Notes: generated by a model not told the origin, from the sequence alone. Positions 18,386 to 27,156 are shown, numbered from the stretch's first letter. The stretch is 64,000 nt of DNA from Paenibacillus sp. R14(2021) (GCF_019431355.1 NZ_CP080269.1:2294001-2358000); one strand, 5' to 3'. Translations and numbers: made by a program.

Positions 18386-19342
18386 TTAAATAATGCTTTC
18401 TTTGGTGATTTTTTTGAAAATGCCGTTAGCCGTGAACAACAAGATGACACTAACGACGGAATTGAATATGTTGATCGCCGTACCGAAGGAGTAGCGTCCC
18501 ATGCCAAGCCCGTAATTAAGCGCATACAAGTCTAACGTTTGCGAGTAATCGCGGACCAAATTGTTGCCGAGCAGGAACTGCTTCTCGAACCCGATACTGA
18601 TGAGATGACCGATCGAGATAATGACCAAGATGATAATCGTTGAACGAATGCCCGGCAGCGTGATGTTCCACACCTGCTGCAGTCTGCTCGCTCCGTCCAC
18701 CCTGGCTGCTTCATACAGCTCGGGGCCAATGCCCGCGATTGCCGCCAGATAAATAATCGTGTTCCATCCCGTTTCCTTCCACACGTCGGACGCGGTAACA
18801 ATTCCCCAGAACAGATTGCCTTTGCCCGCAAACTGAATGGGCGCATCGATGAGATGAAGGCCGACCAGCAATTCATTCACGGCGCCGTTGTCCGTTGAGA
18901 GCATCTTCGTGACGATACCGGCTGCGACGACCCAAGAAACGAAATGCGGCAGGTAAGAGATCGTCTGCACGAACCGCTTCAGCAGCCCGAGCCGAACCTC
19001 GTTCAGCAGAACGGCGAACACAATCGGAATCACGAACCCGGCAATCAATCCCATTACGCTCATGGCCAGCGTATTGCGGAGCGCCTGGAAGAATTGATCG
19101 TCATGAAACAATTCCTTGAAGTACTTCATGCCGACCCAGTCCTGATGCAGGAACGACTTCGCGGGCTTGAATTTCTGAAAGGCCATCATCCAGCCCCAGA
19201 GCGGCAAATAACTGAAAACGAACACCCAGAGCACGAAAGGCAGCGACATCAAGTACAAATACTTTTGCTGGGCGAAGATGTGCCAGAAGCGTGATTTGGG
19301 TCTCGCCGACGTTTTGGACTTCATCGTTGTAACGGCTTTCAT
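18386..19342 (-). CDS. carbohydrate ABC transporter permease, LplB type
   Basis: A 318-residue membrane protein with six predicted spans and a charged N-terminal tail. The EAA loop reads YEAARVDGASRLQQVWNITLPGIRSTI, matching LplB/MalF-type permeases. AAGGAGG lies nine bases before the ATG. It is first of the permease-permease-binding protein unit. It starts about 125 bases after the YesN regulator stop, with a cre-like box in that gap, so the uptake genes are probably under both YesMN and catabolite control. Confidence 0.92.
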   Translation of the reverse strand: MKAVTTMKSKTSARPKSRFWHIFAQQKYLYLMSLPFVLWVFVFSYLPLWGWMMAFQKFKPAKSFLHQDWVGMKYFKELFHDDQFFQALRNTLAMSVMGLIAGFVIPIVFAVLLNEVRLGLLKRFVQTISYLPHFVSWVVAAGIVTKMLSTDNGAVNELLVGLHLIDAPIQFAGKGNLFWGIVTASDVWKETGWNTIIYLAAIAGIGPELYEAARVDGASRLQQVWNITLPGIRSTIIILVIISIGHLISIGFEKQFLLGNNLVRDYSQTLDLYALNYGLGMGRYSFGTAINIFNSVVSVILLFTANGIFKKITKESII

Positions 19343-19383
19343 TTGGTCATACCTCCTTGCTGTATGGTCTTATGATAACGAAA

Positions 19384-19397
19384 ATAAAGCGCTTCCA
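19384..19397 (-). promoter_or_regulatory. weak cre-like box before the permease genes
   Basis: On the minus strand the 14-mer TGGAAGCGCTTTAT matches the CcpA site consensus TGWAANCGNTNWCA at 11 of 14 positions. It lies 42 bases upstream of the LplB-type start codon, where CcpA binding would repress. Confidence 0.4.
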
Positions 19398-19466
19398 ATA
19401 CCACTACAATTGAGGGTAAAATCATGCAAAAATTGCACTCGTCCGCAATGAAATTCAGTTCCATCT

Positions 19467-21029
19467 CTATTTTTTGCGGTATGTGGACGGCGAACTTCCG
19501 ACATATTTGCGGAATTTGCTATGGAAATAATCCACGTTGGCATAGCCGACTTTCTCCGCGACTTGATAGACCTTGAAGCCTTGCTCCAGCAGCGTCTTCG
19601 CTTTCTCGATCCGCACTTGGTCCAGGTACGTATTGAAGTACTCGCCGGTCACGCTCTTGAAGAGCTTGCCCAAGTAGGCGCTGTTGTAATTGAATACTTC
19701 CGCCAAGGTCTCCAGCTTCAAATTCTCGTCGTAGCTGCGATGGATCAGATCGATCATTTTGTTGATCTGCTTATCCGTGCCGCCCGTGGAACAGCTTTTA
19801 ACAGCCGCCGACAAAATCGCATAAATATGTTCTTCGAGCACGTCGTAGCGGTTTTGCGTATAGATTGCATGTATCCCGGCCGATAGTTGACTCCCCGACC
19901 TGCATTCGTCGCTGCCCTGCGGCATCTTGTTCATCACGGCCGTTACAATCCCCGCGAAGGTGGACTTTACGGCCTCCTCGGACGCTCCGCTTCGGAGGAG
20001 TTTTCTACCCATGCTCGTGACGAGCTGCTTCACCGTATCGGTATTTCCGACATCAATGGCAAAATACAGCTTCGCCGCGAGCTCGTTGCTGTCCGGCACG
20101 GCTGCTTCCCCGGAATCGGAAGCACTCTCCGAGCCGTGATGCAATTGTGCGCTTGCTGCCATGATGAGCTGCCCGCCGGCATAGAAGAAGCTTCGGCTCA
20201 GAAGCAGCGCCGCTTCTTCGAAGGAACGCCGAATATCACCGAAGCTGGATACGGCGGAACCGCATGCGGCAGCGATATCCATCTGCTGATCCGGTATGAA
20301 GGCGGCGATTTCGTCGTACAGCCGCTTGACCATCCCCTCCGATTGCAGCTTGTCCTTGAGCAGCAGGCCGATCGCGGTATCCAGCATGAATACGACCGCT
20401 CTGTTCTTCGCGCCGAATGCGGACGCGATACGGTCCCGGATCACACTGACATAACCGGGCTCGATACCATGCTCCCTCCCGTGCAATTGAATCAGGACAA
20501 CGCTGTAGCTGTCCCACAGCATCCCTGCTGCCGCAAGCTCGGTCGACGTAACCGCAGCATTCCGCTGTCCGCCTTCTGACGAGAGCACGCTCCGTACCAG
20601 CTTCTCCCTGTCCCAATCCTGCCTGGAGCCGTGCTCCATCTTCTTCTGCTGCTCCCGGGTAAGCACGGCATTGAGCTTCGCCAAGTGGGCAATCAATTCA
20701 TCCTCGTCCACCGGCTTCAGCAGGTAGCCCTCGGTATTCAGTCCCATCGCCTTCTTCGCGTAATCGAAGTCCGCATAGCCGCTGAGAATAAGCACAAGGA
20801 CCTCTTCGTTCTTCTGCCTGACGAGCTCGATGAGCTCCAGACCGGTCATGCCGGGCATGCGAATATCGACAATAAGGAGCTCCGGGCGGTGGATGTCGAT
20901 CTTACGCAGCGCGTCGTTGCCGTTCGCAGCCGTATCGACGACCGTGAAGCCAAGCGACTCCCAGTCGATCAGCGTGCGCAGCCCTTCGCGAATCGTCGGT
21001 TCATCATCCGTAATCAACACTTTAAACAT
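19467..21029 (-). CDS. YesN-type response regulator (receiver + AraC HTH)
   Basis: A 520-residue response regulator. Residues 1-120 are a receiver domain with phospho-acceptor Asp55 (LLIVDIRMPG), acidic Asp8-Asp9 and a C-terminal lysine (LLKPVD). A middle region of about 280 residues is typical of YesN proteins, and the last 100 residues are an AraC double HTH (LKLETLAEVFNYNSAYLGKLFK). It should activate the adjacent sugar uptake genes when phosphorylated by the upstream kinase. The ATG at 21029 overlaps the kinase stop and has GGGAG nine bases upstream. Confidence 0.92.
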   Translation of the reverse strand: MFKVLITDDEPTIREGLRTLIDWESLGFTVVDTAANGNDALRKIDIHRPELLIVDIRMPGMTGLELIELVRQKNEEVLVLILSGYADFDYAKKAMGLNTEGYLLKPVDEDELIAHLAKLNAVLTREQQKKMEHGSRQDWDREKLVRSVLSSEGGQRNAAVTSTELAAAGMLWDSYSVVLIQLHGREHGIEPGYVSVIRDRIASAFGAKNRAVVFMLDTAIGLLLKDKLQSEGMVKRLYDEIAAFIPDQQMDIAAACGSAVSSFGDIRRSFEEAALLLSRSFFYAGGQLIMAASAQLHHGSESASDSGEAAVPDSNELAAKLYFAIDVGNTDTVKQLVTSMGRKLLRSGASEEAVKSTFAGIVTAVMNKMPQGSDECRSGSQLSAGIHAIYTQNRYDVLEEHIYAILSAAVKSCSTGGTDKQINKMIDLIHRSYDENLKLETLAEVFNYNSAYLGKLFKSVTGEYFNTYLDQVRIEKAKTLLEQGFKVYQVAEKVGYANVDYFHSKFRKYVGSSPSTYRKK

Positions 21030-22812
21030 AGCCGCCATCTCCCATCGGTATCATGAATTGTACTTTCGTACCAAAGCCCGGCTCGCTCCAAATACGCAGC
21101 CCGTATTCTTGACCGTACATCAGCTTGAGGCGCATATGAACATTGCGCAGTCCAATCCGGTTGCCTTCACGCTCCTCAGCCTCTTCGATCGATTGATATA
21201 GAAATGTGAGCTTCTCGGCAGGCATTCCGTCGCCATTATCGGCCACTTCGATTTGGATCTGCCGTCCGACGAGGCTTGCGGTAATCCGAACCCGCCCGCC
21301 GGCCTCCCTGTTTTCAAGGCCGTGAATGACCGCGTTCTCGACGATCGGCTGAATAATAAGCGGCAGAATCGGCACCTGCTCGATCTCGGGATCGACTAGC
21401 AGCTCATACTGCATCCGGTCCTCGTAGCGAAACTTCTGAATGTCCAAATAACAGCGGACCATATCGATCTCGTGGCGGAGCAGGACCGTGCGGCTGCCGA
21501 CCTCGAGCGTTTTGCGCATCATTTTGCCGAGCAGCCTGACGACGTTCGATATTTCGCGTTCGCCATTCAAATGCGCTTTCATTCGAATGGATTCCAGCGC
21601 ATTGAACAGAAAATGCGGATTGATCTGGCTTGCCATCATCTTGAATTTGATCTCATTCTGCTTCGATTGGAGCTCGACCTTCTGCTTGTTCGTGTCCTGC
21701 ACCTCGGCGAGGAGCTCGTTGATGCTGGCGACCATGCTGTTGAACTGCCTGGATAGCTGCCCGATCTCATCCCTCCCGTCGATATCCATGGATACGTCCA
21801 AATTGCCCGTCGCGACCTTCGTGATCTGCTTGCTGAGACGCAGCATCCGCTTGGACAGCAGCGCCGAGAACGCGTAAATAAGCGCGATCGCAACCGCCAG
21901 ACTGATGAGAATGACCGTGAGCGCAAGCGTGATTATGCCGTTCGCTTCCTTCACGATGCTCGCGATCGAGAAGACCGATATGATCCGGATGCCGTTCAGG
22001 CTGGAGTCAGGGATCAGCGGCTCAATCTGTATTTGCGAGGAGTTGCCGTCTACGACTGCTTGGTAGCTGCCGCTCTGCTTATCGATAACATTGGGATCGA
22101 AGCTGATGCCCGCCAGCGATTTGCCTTCGAGATGGGGCCGGTTAGCCGCTACGATATTGTCATTCCCGTCCACGATCAACGTCTCGAACGATTCCTGGCT
22201 GAGAATGGCGTTCAGCTTGTCCGCATTCACATTGATGACGAGCACGCCGTTCGTATGTTGGGTCAGAAAATCGATTTTGCGCACCAGGCTCAAATAATTG
22301 GTATGGTCGCGCTCGTCCTCCATGTAGTACCAGGCGGTCAATCCGCTGCTCTTCAGCGCAGTCTGGTACCATTCGGACGCGATGATTTCCGGGGACGGCT
22401 GCAGAAACTCCCAGTTGTTAAGCAGCGTCTGGTTGTTCACGTACAGACGAATGTTGGCGATATCCTTATACAAGCGGATATAGTCTTTAATATCGGGGTA
22501 TTCCTTGTAAGCCCGGACAACCTCGATGACCGACTCGTACTGCCGGTTCGCAAGCAGATCCAGCCTGCTGTCATTGGACATCCGGTAAGAAATATCCGTA
22601 GACACGTTGATGACCTCTGCCGTTCGTTTCTTCACCCGCTCCACGTTGCTTGCCGTCTGTTCCAGCGCATTGTGAAGCGCCATATTCCGAAGCTCGGATG
22701 TTAGAAACGCGCCGACCATAATGACGGGGACAAAAGCGACGAAAATAAAAGAGAGCACCAGCTTCGTTCTGAGCTTCAGGTCGTTGATGCCGCGGATCAA
22801 AAAGTTAAACAT
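21022..22812 (-). CDS. YesM-type sensor histidine kinase
   Basis: A 596-residue membrane kinase. It has TM1 about 17-38, an extracellular sensing region about 40-290 (Cache-like), TM2 about 292-318, a HAMP domain about 319-370, a His_kinase domain with phospho-acceptor His400 (QINPHFLFNAL) and a C-terminal ATPase domain with N-box IVENAVIHGLE and G-box DNGDGMP. The start at 22812 follows AAGGAAGG; the frame extends upstream but without a signal. It is translationally coupled to the YesN gene (eight-base overlap). A good cre box lies 46 bases upstream. Confidence 0.92.
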   Translation of the reverse strand: MFNFLIRGINDLKLRTKLVLSFIFVAFVPVIMVGAFLTSELRNMALHNALEQTASNVERVKKRTAEVINVSTDISYRMSNDSRLDLLANRQYESVIEVVRAYKEYPDIKDYIRLYKDIANIRLYVNNQTLLNNWEFLQPSPEIIASEWYQTALKSSGLTAWYYMEDERDHTNYLSLVRKIDFLTQHTNGVLVINVNADKLNAILSQESFETLIVDGNDNIVAANRPHLEGKSLAGISFDPNVIDKQSGSYQAVVDGNSSQIQIEPLIPDSSLNGIRIISVFSIASIVKEANGIITLALTVILISLAVAIALIYAFSALLSKRMLRLSKQITKVATGNLDVSMDIDGRDEIGQLSRQFNSMVASINELLAEVQDTNKQKVELQSKQNEIKFKMMASQINPHFLFNALESIRMKAHLNGEREISNVVRLLGKMMRKTLEVGSRTVLLRHEIDMVRCYLDIQKFRYEDRMQYELLVDPEIEQVPILPLIIQPIVENAVIHGLENREAGGRVRITASLVGRQIQIEVADNGDGMPAEKLTFLYQSIEEAEEREGNRIGLRNVHMRLKLMYGQEYGLRIWSEPGFGTKVQFMIPMGDGGYV

Positions 22813-22857
22813 AAGCGGGCGTCCTTCCTTATCGGCAAGCGATTGTTGTTTGTGAAT

Positions 22858-22871
22858 TGGAAGCGCTTTCA
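22858..22871 (-). promoter_or_regulatory. cre (CcpA) box upstream of the sugar kinase/regulator pair
   Basis: The minus-strand 14-mer TGAAAGCGCTTCCA matches the CcpA consensus TGWAANCGNTNWCA at all but one position (C at position 12) and is a near palindrome. Its place between the hairpin at 22887-22922 and the start codon suits glucose repression of the two-component genes. Confidence 0.6.
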
Positions 22872-22886
22872 ATATTGAACAAATAA

Positions 22887-22922
22887 AAATGATCACTTGT
22901 TATTGTAAACAAATGATCATTT
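22887..22922. promoter_or_regulatory. AT-rich inverted repeat between relQ and the sensor kinase
   Basis: Nine-base arms 22887-22895 and 22914-22922 (AAATGATCA/TGATCATTT) extend inward with TTGTT/AACAA. A T-rich stretch follows on the minus strand. It may be an operator in the kinase promoter or a weak terminator for the RelQ gene. Confidence 0.4.
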
Positions 22923-23009
22923 CAAATCCAGTCCACAATTTTTGATATTTTCATATAAAAATTAGTGGTTTTTCATATCAAATTACATACTCTACCTATT
23001 CCCGTGCGC

Positions 23010-23681
23010 TCAGCTCAATGTCGGTAACATCGGAAGCGCCAGCGTTTTGGCAGCCTCGCTGCTGTCGCTGAACTTCTGGACTTCTTCCTTCAACCCCAGC
23101 ATTCGGCGATCGAGCATCCCGATCATATCGGCGGTCGCTTTCAATTGCTCGCGAATCGAAGCCGGCATGTCGTCATGAAATTGATAATAAATTTTATGCT
23201 CCAGGCTCGCCCAGAAATCCATCGCGATTGTGCGCAGCTGGATCTCCACGTTCACATGCTCCGTCCGGTCGGACAGGAAGATCGGTATCGAGATGATCAG
23301 ATGAAGGCTCTGATAGCCGTTCGGCTTGGGCTCCTTGATATAATCCTTTACTTCCAGTACCTTCACGTCGCCTTGGCTGCGAATCATGTCATACACGCGG
23401 TAAACATCCGTTGTGAACGAGCAAATGACCCTGACGCCAGCAATGTCGCGGATATGGGCAGCCGCATTTTCCTTCGATACTTCCACACCTTTGCGCTGCA
23501 GCTTCTCCACGATGCTTTCGGGCGATTTGATGCGCGTCTTCACATGCTCGATGGGATTGTAATTTTGGATAAATTGCAGCTCTTCGTTCAATATCGTCAG
23601 CTTCGTGCTCACTTCATCCAGCGCAAATTTGTAGCTCATGAGCATCTTGGCCCATTCCATGACCATCTGCTTGTCCATCAT
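23010..23681 (-). CDS. relQ: RelQ-type small alarmone synthetase ((p)ppGpp synthetase)
   Basis: A 223-residue single-domain RelA/SpoT synthetase without hydrolase or TGS domains, as in RelQ/YjbM. It would transfer pyrophosphate from ATP to GDP or GTP. Conserved blocks are RDIAGVRVICSF (substrate-binding Arg/Asp), KPNGYQSLHL (the tyrosine that stacks on the guanine) and VEIQLRTIAMDFWASLEHKI (catalytic Glu). The length is near the usual 210-220. Tandem ATGs follow GGAGG. It is 33 bases downstream of the cardiolipin synthase gene, so the two may share a transcript linking stress signalling with membrane lipid synthesis. Confidence 0.93.
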   Translation of the reverse strand: MMDKQMVMEWAKMLMSYKFALDEVSTKLTILNEELQFIQNYNPIEHVKTRIKSPESIVEKLQRKGVEVSKENAAAHIRDIAGVRVICSFTTDVYRVYDMIRSQGDVKVLEVKDYIKEPKPNGYQSLHLIISIPIFLSDRTEHVNVEIQLRTIAMDFWASLEHKIYYQFHDDMPASIREQLKATADMIGMLDRRMLGLKEEVQKFSDSSEAAKTLALPMLPTLS

Positions 23682-23714
23682 CGTTAGGTCACCCTCCTAT
23701 GCATCCTGATTTCT

Positions 23715-25169
23715 CTATAAGATCGGCGAAAGCAGACGCACGCACGATTCCCTGAATCGCTCCAGCATGGAGCGCTGCTTGTAGTCCTCATACGTCAGCT
23801 CCGTGCAATCCAACATATCATCTTCAAATATACGCTGCAGCCGTTCGGCGGTTTCCGTATCGTACAAAATCGCATTCACTTCAAAGTTCAGCTTAAAGCT
23901 CCGGATGTCGACATTCGCTGTCCCGACCGAAGCAATATGGCCGTCCACGACCATCGATTTCGCGTGGAGGAAGCCTTTTTCGTACAAGTAGCATTTCATT
24001 CCATCGGCGAGCAGCTCGCCCAAATAAGAGAAGGTTGCCCAATAGACCATTTTGTGATCCGGCTTGCTGGGCAGCATGATGCGCACATCGATTCCCGACA
24101 GCACCGCCAGCTTAATAGCGTTCAGCAAGCTCTCATCCGGGATAAAATACGGCGTTTGTAAATAAATCGACTTCTTCGCGGAGAAAATCATTTTGATATA
24201 CGCATTCTTGATCTGCTCCGTCGTCTGGTTTGGCCCGCTCGAGACGATTTGGATGCCGGTCGTTCCGCAATTGGCCGTCGGCGGATACAATCCGAGCACC
24301 TCCCGGCTCATCGGCGAATGCGATGCCAGATTCCAGTCCATCATATAATGCGCCTGCATCTGCAGGACGGCGTAGCCGGTAATGCGCAGATGGGTGTCGC
24401 GCCAGAAGCCGAACCTGGCGTTCCTGCCCATATATTCGTCGCCGACATTGAAGCCGCCGATGTAGCCGATTTGGCCGTCGATTACAGCAAGCTTGCGGTG
24501 GTTGCGGTAATTGACGCGAATGTTCAAGTACGGAATCTTGGACGGGAAGAAGTACGCGACCTCGCCCCCCGCCTGAAGTAGCGGTTGGAAGAAATCCCGT
24601 GACAACGCGGAGCTGCCGATATCGTCGACGAGGAACCGCACCTTGACGCCCTGCTTGGCCTTTACTGTTAAGGCATCGATGAGCTTGTTGCCGATCTTAT
24701 CGTTGTGAACCATGTAGTACATCAGATGAATATGATGCGAAGCATGCTCAATATCGTCGAGCAGCGACGCGAATTTGTCTGGTCCGTTCGTAAAAATCGC
24801 CACGTTGTTGTTTTGCGTATACAGGGCAAAGCCGCTCGTCAAATTCATATAGATGAGGTCCGCGTAATTTTCCGCTGCATCATCATTAAACACAATTTGA
24901 TGGTCGCGAAACTCCCTGCGCTGCTGTTCAATGAGTGCCGCCATCGTTTCCTTGGTTCGTTTGTTCAGCTTGTAGAGCTTCTTCTTGCTCAAATTTTGGC
25001 CGAGCACCAGATAGACCACGAAGCCGACCGCCGGCAGAAACAGCAGCACCATCAGCCAAGCCCACGTCACGCCGACGTTTCGCCGCTCCATGAACATCAC
25101 CGCGATGGCGAGTGGAATATTAATGACCGTTATAATGGAAAATAAGTTCGAAAGGACGAAGTCCGTCAA
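23715..25169 (-). CDS. cls: cardiolipin synthase
   Basis: A 484-residue membrane enzyme that condenses two phosphatidylglycerols into cardiolipin. Two membrane spans lie at the N-terminus (about 8-28 and 35-58), followed by two phospholipase D HKD motifs: NHRKLAVIDG and FLHAKSMVVDG, each with the expected H-x-K-(x)4-D. The length fits bacterial ClsA. The start is a TTG with GAGGTG eight bases upstream. Immediately upstream lies an extremely GC-rich non-coding stretch, so its promoter is not obvious. Confidence 0.93.
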   Translation of the reverse strand: MTDFVLSNLFSIITVINIPLAIAVMFMERRNVGVTWAWLMVLLFLPAVGFVVYLVLGQNLSKKKLYKLNKRTKETMAALIEQQRREFRDHQIVFNDDAAENYADLIYMNLTSGFALYTQNNNVAIFTNGPDKFASLLDDIEHASHHIHLMYYMVHNDKIGNKLIDALTVKAKQGVKVRFLVDDIGSSALSRDFFQPLLQAGGEVAYFFPSKIPYLNIRVNYRNHRKLAVIDGQIGYIGGFNVGDEYMGRNARFGFWRDTHLRITGYAVLQMQAHYMMDWNLASHSPMSREVLGLYPPTANCGTTGIQIVSSGPNQTTEQIKNAYIKMIFSAKKSIYLQTPYFIPDESLLNAIKLAVLSGIDVRIMLPSKPDHKMVYWATFSYLGELLADGMKCYLYEKGFLHAKSMVVDGHIASVGTANVDIRSFKLNFEVNAILYDTETAERLQRIFEDDMLDCTELTYEDYKQRSMLERFRESCVRLLSPIL

Positions 25170-25189
25170 TGCTGCTTCACCTCAGTTGC

Positions 25190-25500
25190 GTTTAGGTTGT
25201 GATGGCCGCGCGGGCGAGCGCAGGCTGTGCCGCTGCGAGCTGGGCGCCGCCGGGCACAAACAGGCTGGGCGCGAGCGGGCTGGGCTTGCGCCGAGCGGGC
25301 TGACCCAGGCTGTGCCGCTCGGCGAGCTGGGCCCCGCCGGGTGAAGCAGGCTGAGCACGGAGCGGACAGGGCTTGCGCTGTGCGGACTGCGTGCGCGTCG
25401 GCCGCCTGGGCTCCGCGCGGAGCGGATTGCGCCACCGCGCGGAGCCGGCTAGGTCGGCGCGAAGCGGAGCAAGCCGTGCTCGCGAGCTGCGCGCGAGCCG
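25190..25500. repeat. GC-rich low-complexity region with an 85-bp tandem duplication
   Basis: This stretch is far more GC-rich than the rest of the window. Copies starting at 25222 and 25307 (both AGGCTGTGCCGCT) align over about 85 bp with scattered changes, including GAGCTGGGC-CCGCCGGG and GGGCTTGCGC in both. Several frames stay open on both strands only because AT-rich stop codons are absent; no frame has a protein-like pattern. Further diverged copies of GCGGAGCGG follow to about 25500. Confidence 0.75.
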
Positions 25501-25541
25501 AGTTTCTTGCACAAGTATACCCTATCTGAGGTAGAAGAGAA

Positions 25542-26180
25542 AATGTAGGCTGCTGCATCACCCTTTTAACCGGTTTTACTCGTTTTACCACCAATGTAGG
25601 CTACTAGATCACCCTTTTAACCGCTTTTATTCGTTTGACCACCAATGTAGGCTACTGGATCACCCTTTTACCCGCTTTCACTCGTTTGATCGCCAATGTA
25701 GGCTACTGGATCACCCTTTTAGCCGTTTTTACTCGTTTTACCACCAATGTAGGCTGCTGCATCACCCTTTTAACCGTTTTTACTCGTTTGACCACCAATG
25801 TAGGCTACTAGATCACCCTTTTAACCGCTTTTATTCGTTTGACCACCAATGTAGGCTACTGGATCACCCTTTTAACCGCTTTTATTCGTTTGACCACCAA
25901 TGTAGGCTACTGGATCACCCTTTTAGCCGTTTTTACTCGTTTTACCACCAATGTAGGCTACTGGATCACCCTTTTAGCCGTTTTTACTCGTTTGACCACC
26001 AATGTAGGCTACTAGATCACCCTTTTAACCGCTTTTATTCGTTTGACCACCAATGTAGGCTACTGGATCACCCTTTTAACCGCTTTTATTCGTTTGACCA
26101 CCAATGTAGGCTACTGGATCACCCTTTTAGCCGTTTTTACTCGTTTGACCACCAATGTAGGCTACTAGGTCACCCTTTAA
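25542..26180. repeat. 51-bp tandem repeat array, 13 units, with 204-bp higher-order period
   Basis: The marker AATGTAGGCT recurs exactly every 51 bp at 25542, 25593, 25644 and so on to 26154: twelve full units and one partial. Units differ at fixed places (GCTGCA/ACTAGA/ACTGGA near base 10; TTTTAACC/TTTTAGCC; TTTTACC/TTTGACC). The variants recur in blocks of four: units 2, 6 and 10 are identical, 4 and 8 are identical, 7 and 11 are identical, and 9 and 12 are identical. Stop codons in most frames on both strands make it non-coding, and there are no unique spacers as in CRISPR. Confidence 0.97.
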
Positions 26181-26212
26181 CGCGCACTCACCCTTTTCTC
26201 AACATCCGCCTC

Positions 26213-26905
26213 CTACCCCATTTGGTCAATTTGGATAAATAATCGATAACGCATAATTCTGCCCGATTTAGCAATCGTGGTGTGCAGAAGGCCTTTATCG
26301 GCCAGCGACCGTAGATTTGCCGCTGCCGTTTGCTTATGTATGCCGAGTGCTCTCGTGATTTCAATTAATGACATCTCGTCCAAGCGTTCCTGCATCAATT
26401 GCAAAATTGCCCGTTCATAGACATTTAAGATTGAACCCTCCGTCTGAAGCATTCCTCCCCACTTTGCGAGTCCCATCAGCAGCGTCTGCTGACAACGCCC
26501 TGGCTTTTCATTCATTTCATCAAACGCGAATCGCAGGAGCTGCCAGCCGTCAATGAGTAGATGATTCTGACGAAACAGATCATCCGCGAACTTCCATCGG
26601 CTAATATCGCGCCAGTGCGGGCCAAATCCATCCACTTCGACAATCAGTTTTAGCGGGTGCTTCGGCAGATACGCAAAATCTGCAAAACGCGTACCACCCC
26701 TTATATCCTTAAGCTCGTATTCCGGATGCAGATCATTTAACTGGCCAACGGCAGGCCACCATACCTTTTCTAAAAACAATTTCGCAGCCTGATCCTGTTC
26801 CTTCAGCCGTCGTTTGCGTTCCTCGGAACTTTGCATCATGGCCTGCTTCATCATCTCCGCATAGGCTTGTTCGAAACGCTGATTGACGTGTTCTGCTTGT
26901 TTCAT
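26213..26905 (-). CDS. DUF559/VSR-like nuclease-fold protein with winged-helix C-terminus
   Basis: A 230-residue cytoplasmic protein. Residues about 1-55 are charged helix. Residues about 60-145 show a PD-(D/E)XK-like pattern (TRFADFAYL then LIVEVDGFGPHW, and the late strand GWQLLRFAFDEM), as in DUF559/very-short-patch-repair-like proteins. The C-terminal 75 residues read as a winged helix (LIEITRALGIHKQTAAANLRSLADKGLL). It could be a DNA-binding nuclease or a regulator with a dead nuclease fold. GGAGG is seven bases before the ATG at 26905. Its stop lies only about 30 bases from the 51-bp repeat array. Confidence 0.7.
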   Translation of the reverse strand: MKQAEHVNQRFEQAYAEMMKQAMMQSSEERKRRLKEQDQAAKLFLEKVWWPAVGQLNDLHPEYELKDIRGGTRFADFAYLPKHPLKLIVEVDGFGPHWRDISRWKFADDLFRQNHLLIDGWQLLRFAFDEMNEKPGRCQQTLLMGLAKWGGMLQTEGSILNVYERAILQLMQERLDEMSLIEITRALGIHKQTAAANLRSLADKGLLHTTIAKSGRIMRYRLFIQIDQMG

Positions 26906-27013
26906 TCTATGACCTCCAAAAAATAAAATAGGCTGCCCGCCCGGGATCATACCGGGAGAGTAGCCTGTGCTTCAGGACGCTATTCGTTTTATAACTAAAT
27001 CGGCTAAATCGAC

Positions 27014-27092
27014 TAGTTGGCCTAGTTGGGCTTGTTGGGCTTATTGGGCTTGTTGGGGATTGTTGGGCTTGTTGGGTTTGTTGGGTTTGTTG
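27014..27092. repeat. 9-bp microsatellite (TTGTTGGGC)n
   Basis: About eight to nine imperfect copies of TTGTTGGGC (variants TAGTTGGCC, TTATTGGGC, TTGTTGGGT) run without interruption in the gap between the nuclease-fold gene and the GntR regulator. It translates on the plus strand as Leu-Gly repeats, but no gene context supports coding. Confidence 0.85.
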
Positions 27093-27156
27093 CGCACCTT
27101 ATGGCCGATGCGCCACGGCTATCCATCGCCATCAGCTTCCACAACCGGCTCAGTCT

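Noticed and set aside
25166-25594. Protein genes in the GC-rich block (open frames on both strands)
   Set aside because: Frames are open only because of extreme GC content; translations are low-complexity Ala/Arg/Pro without a ribosome site, and the DNA is an imperfect repeat.
25542-26180. CRISPR array
   Set aside because: Units are directly adjacent 51-bp repeats with internal variants; there are no unique spacers and no cas genes nearby.
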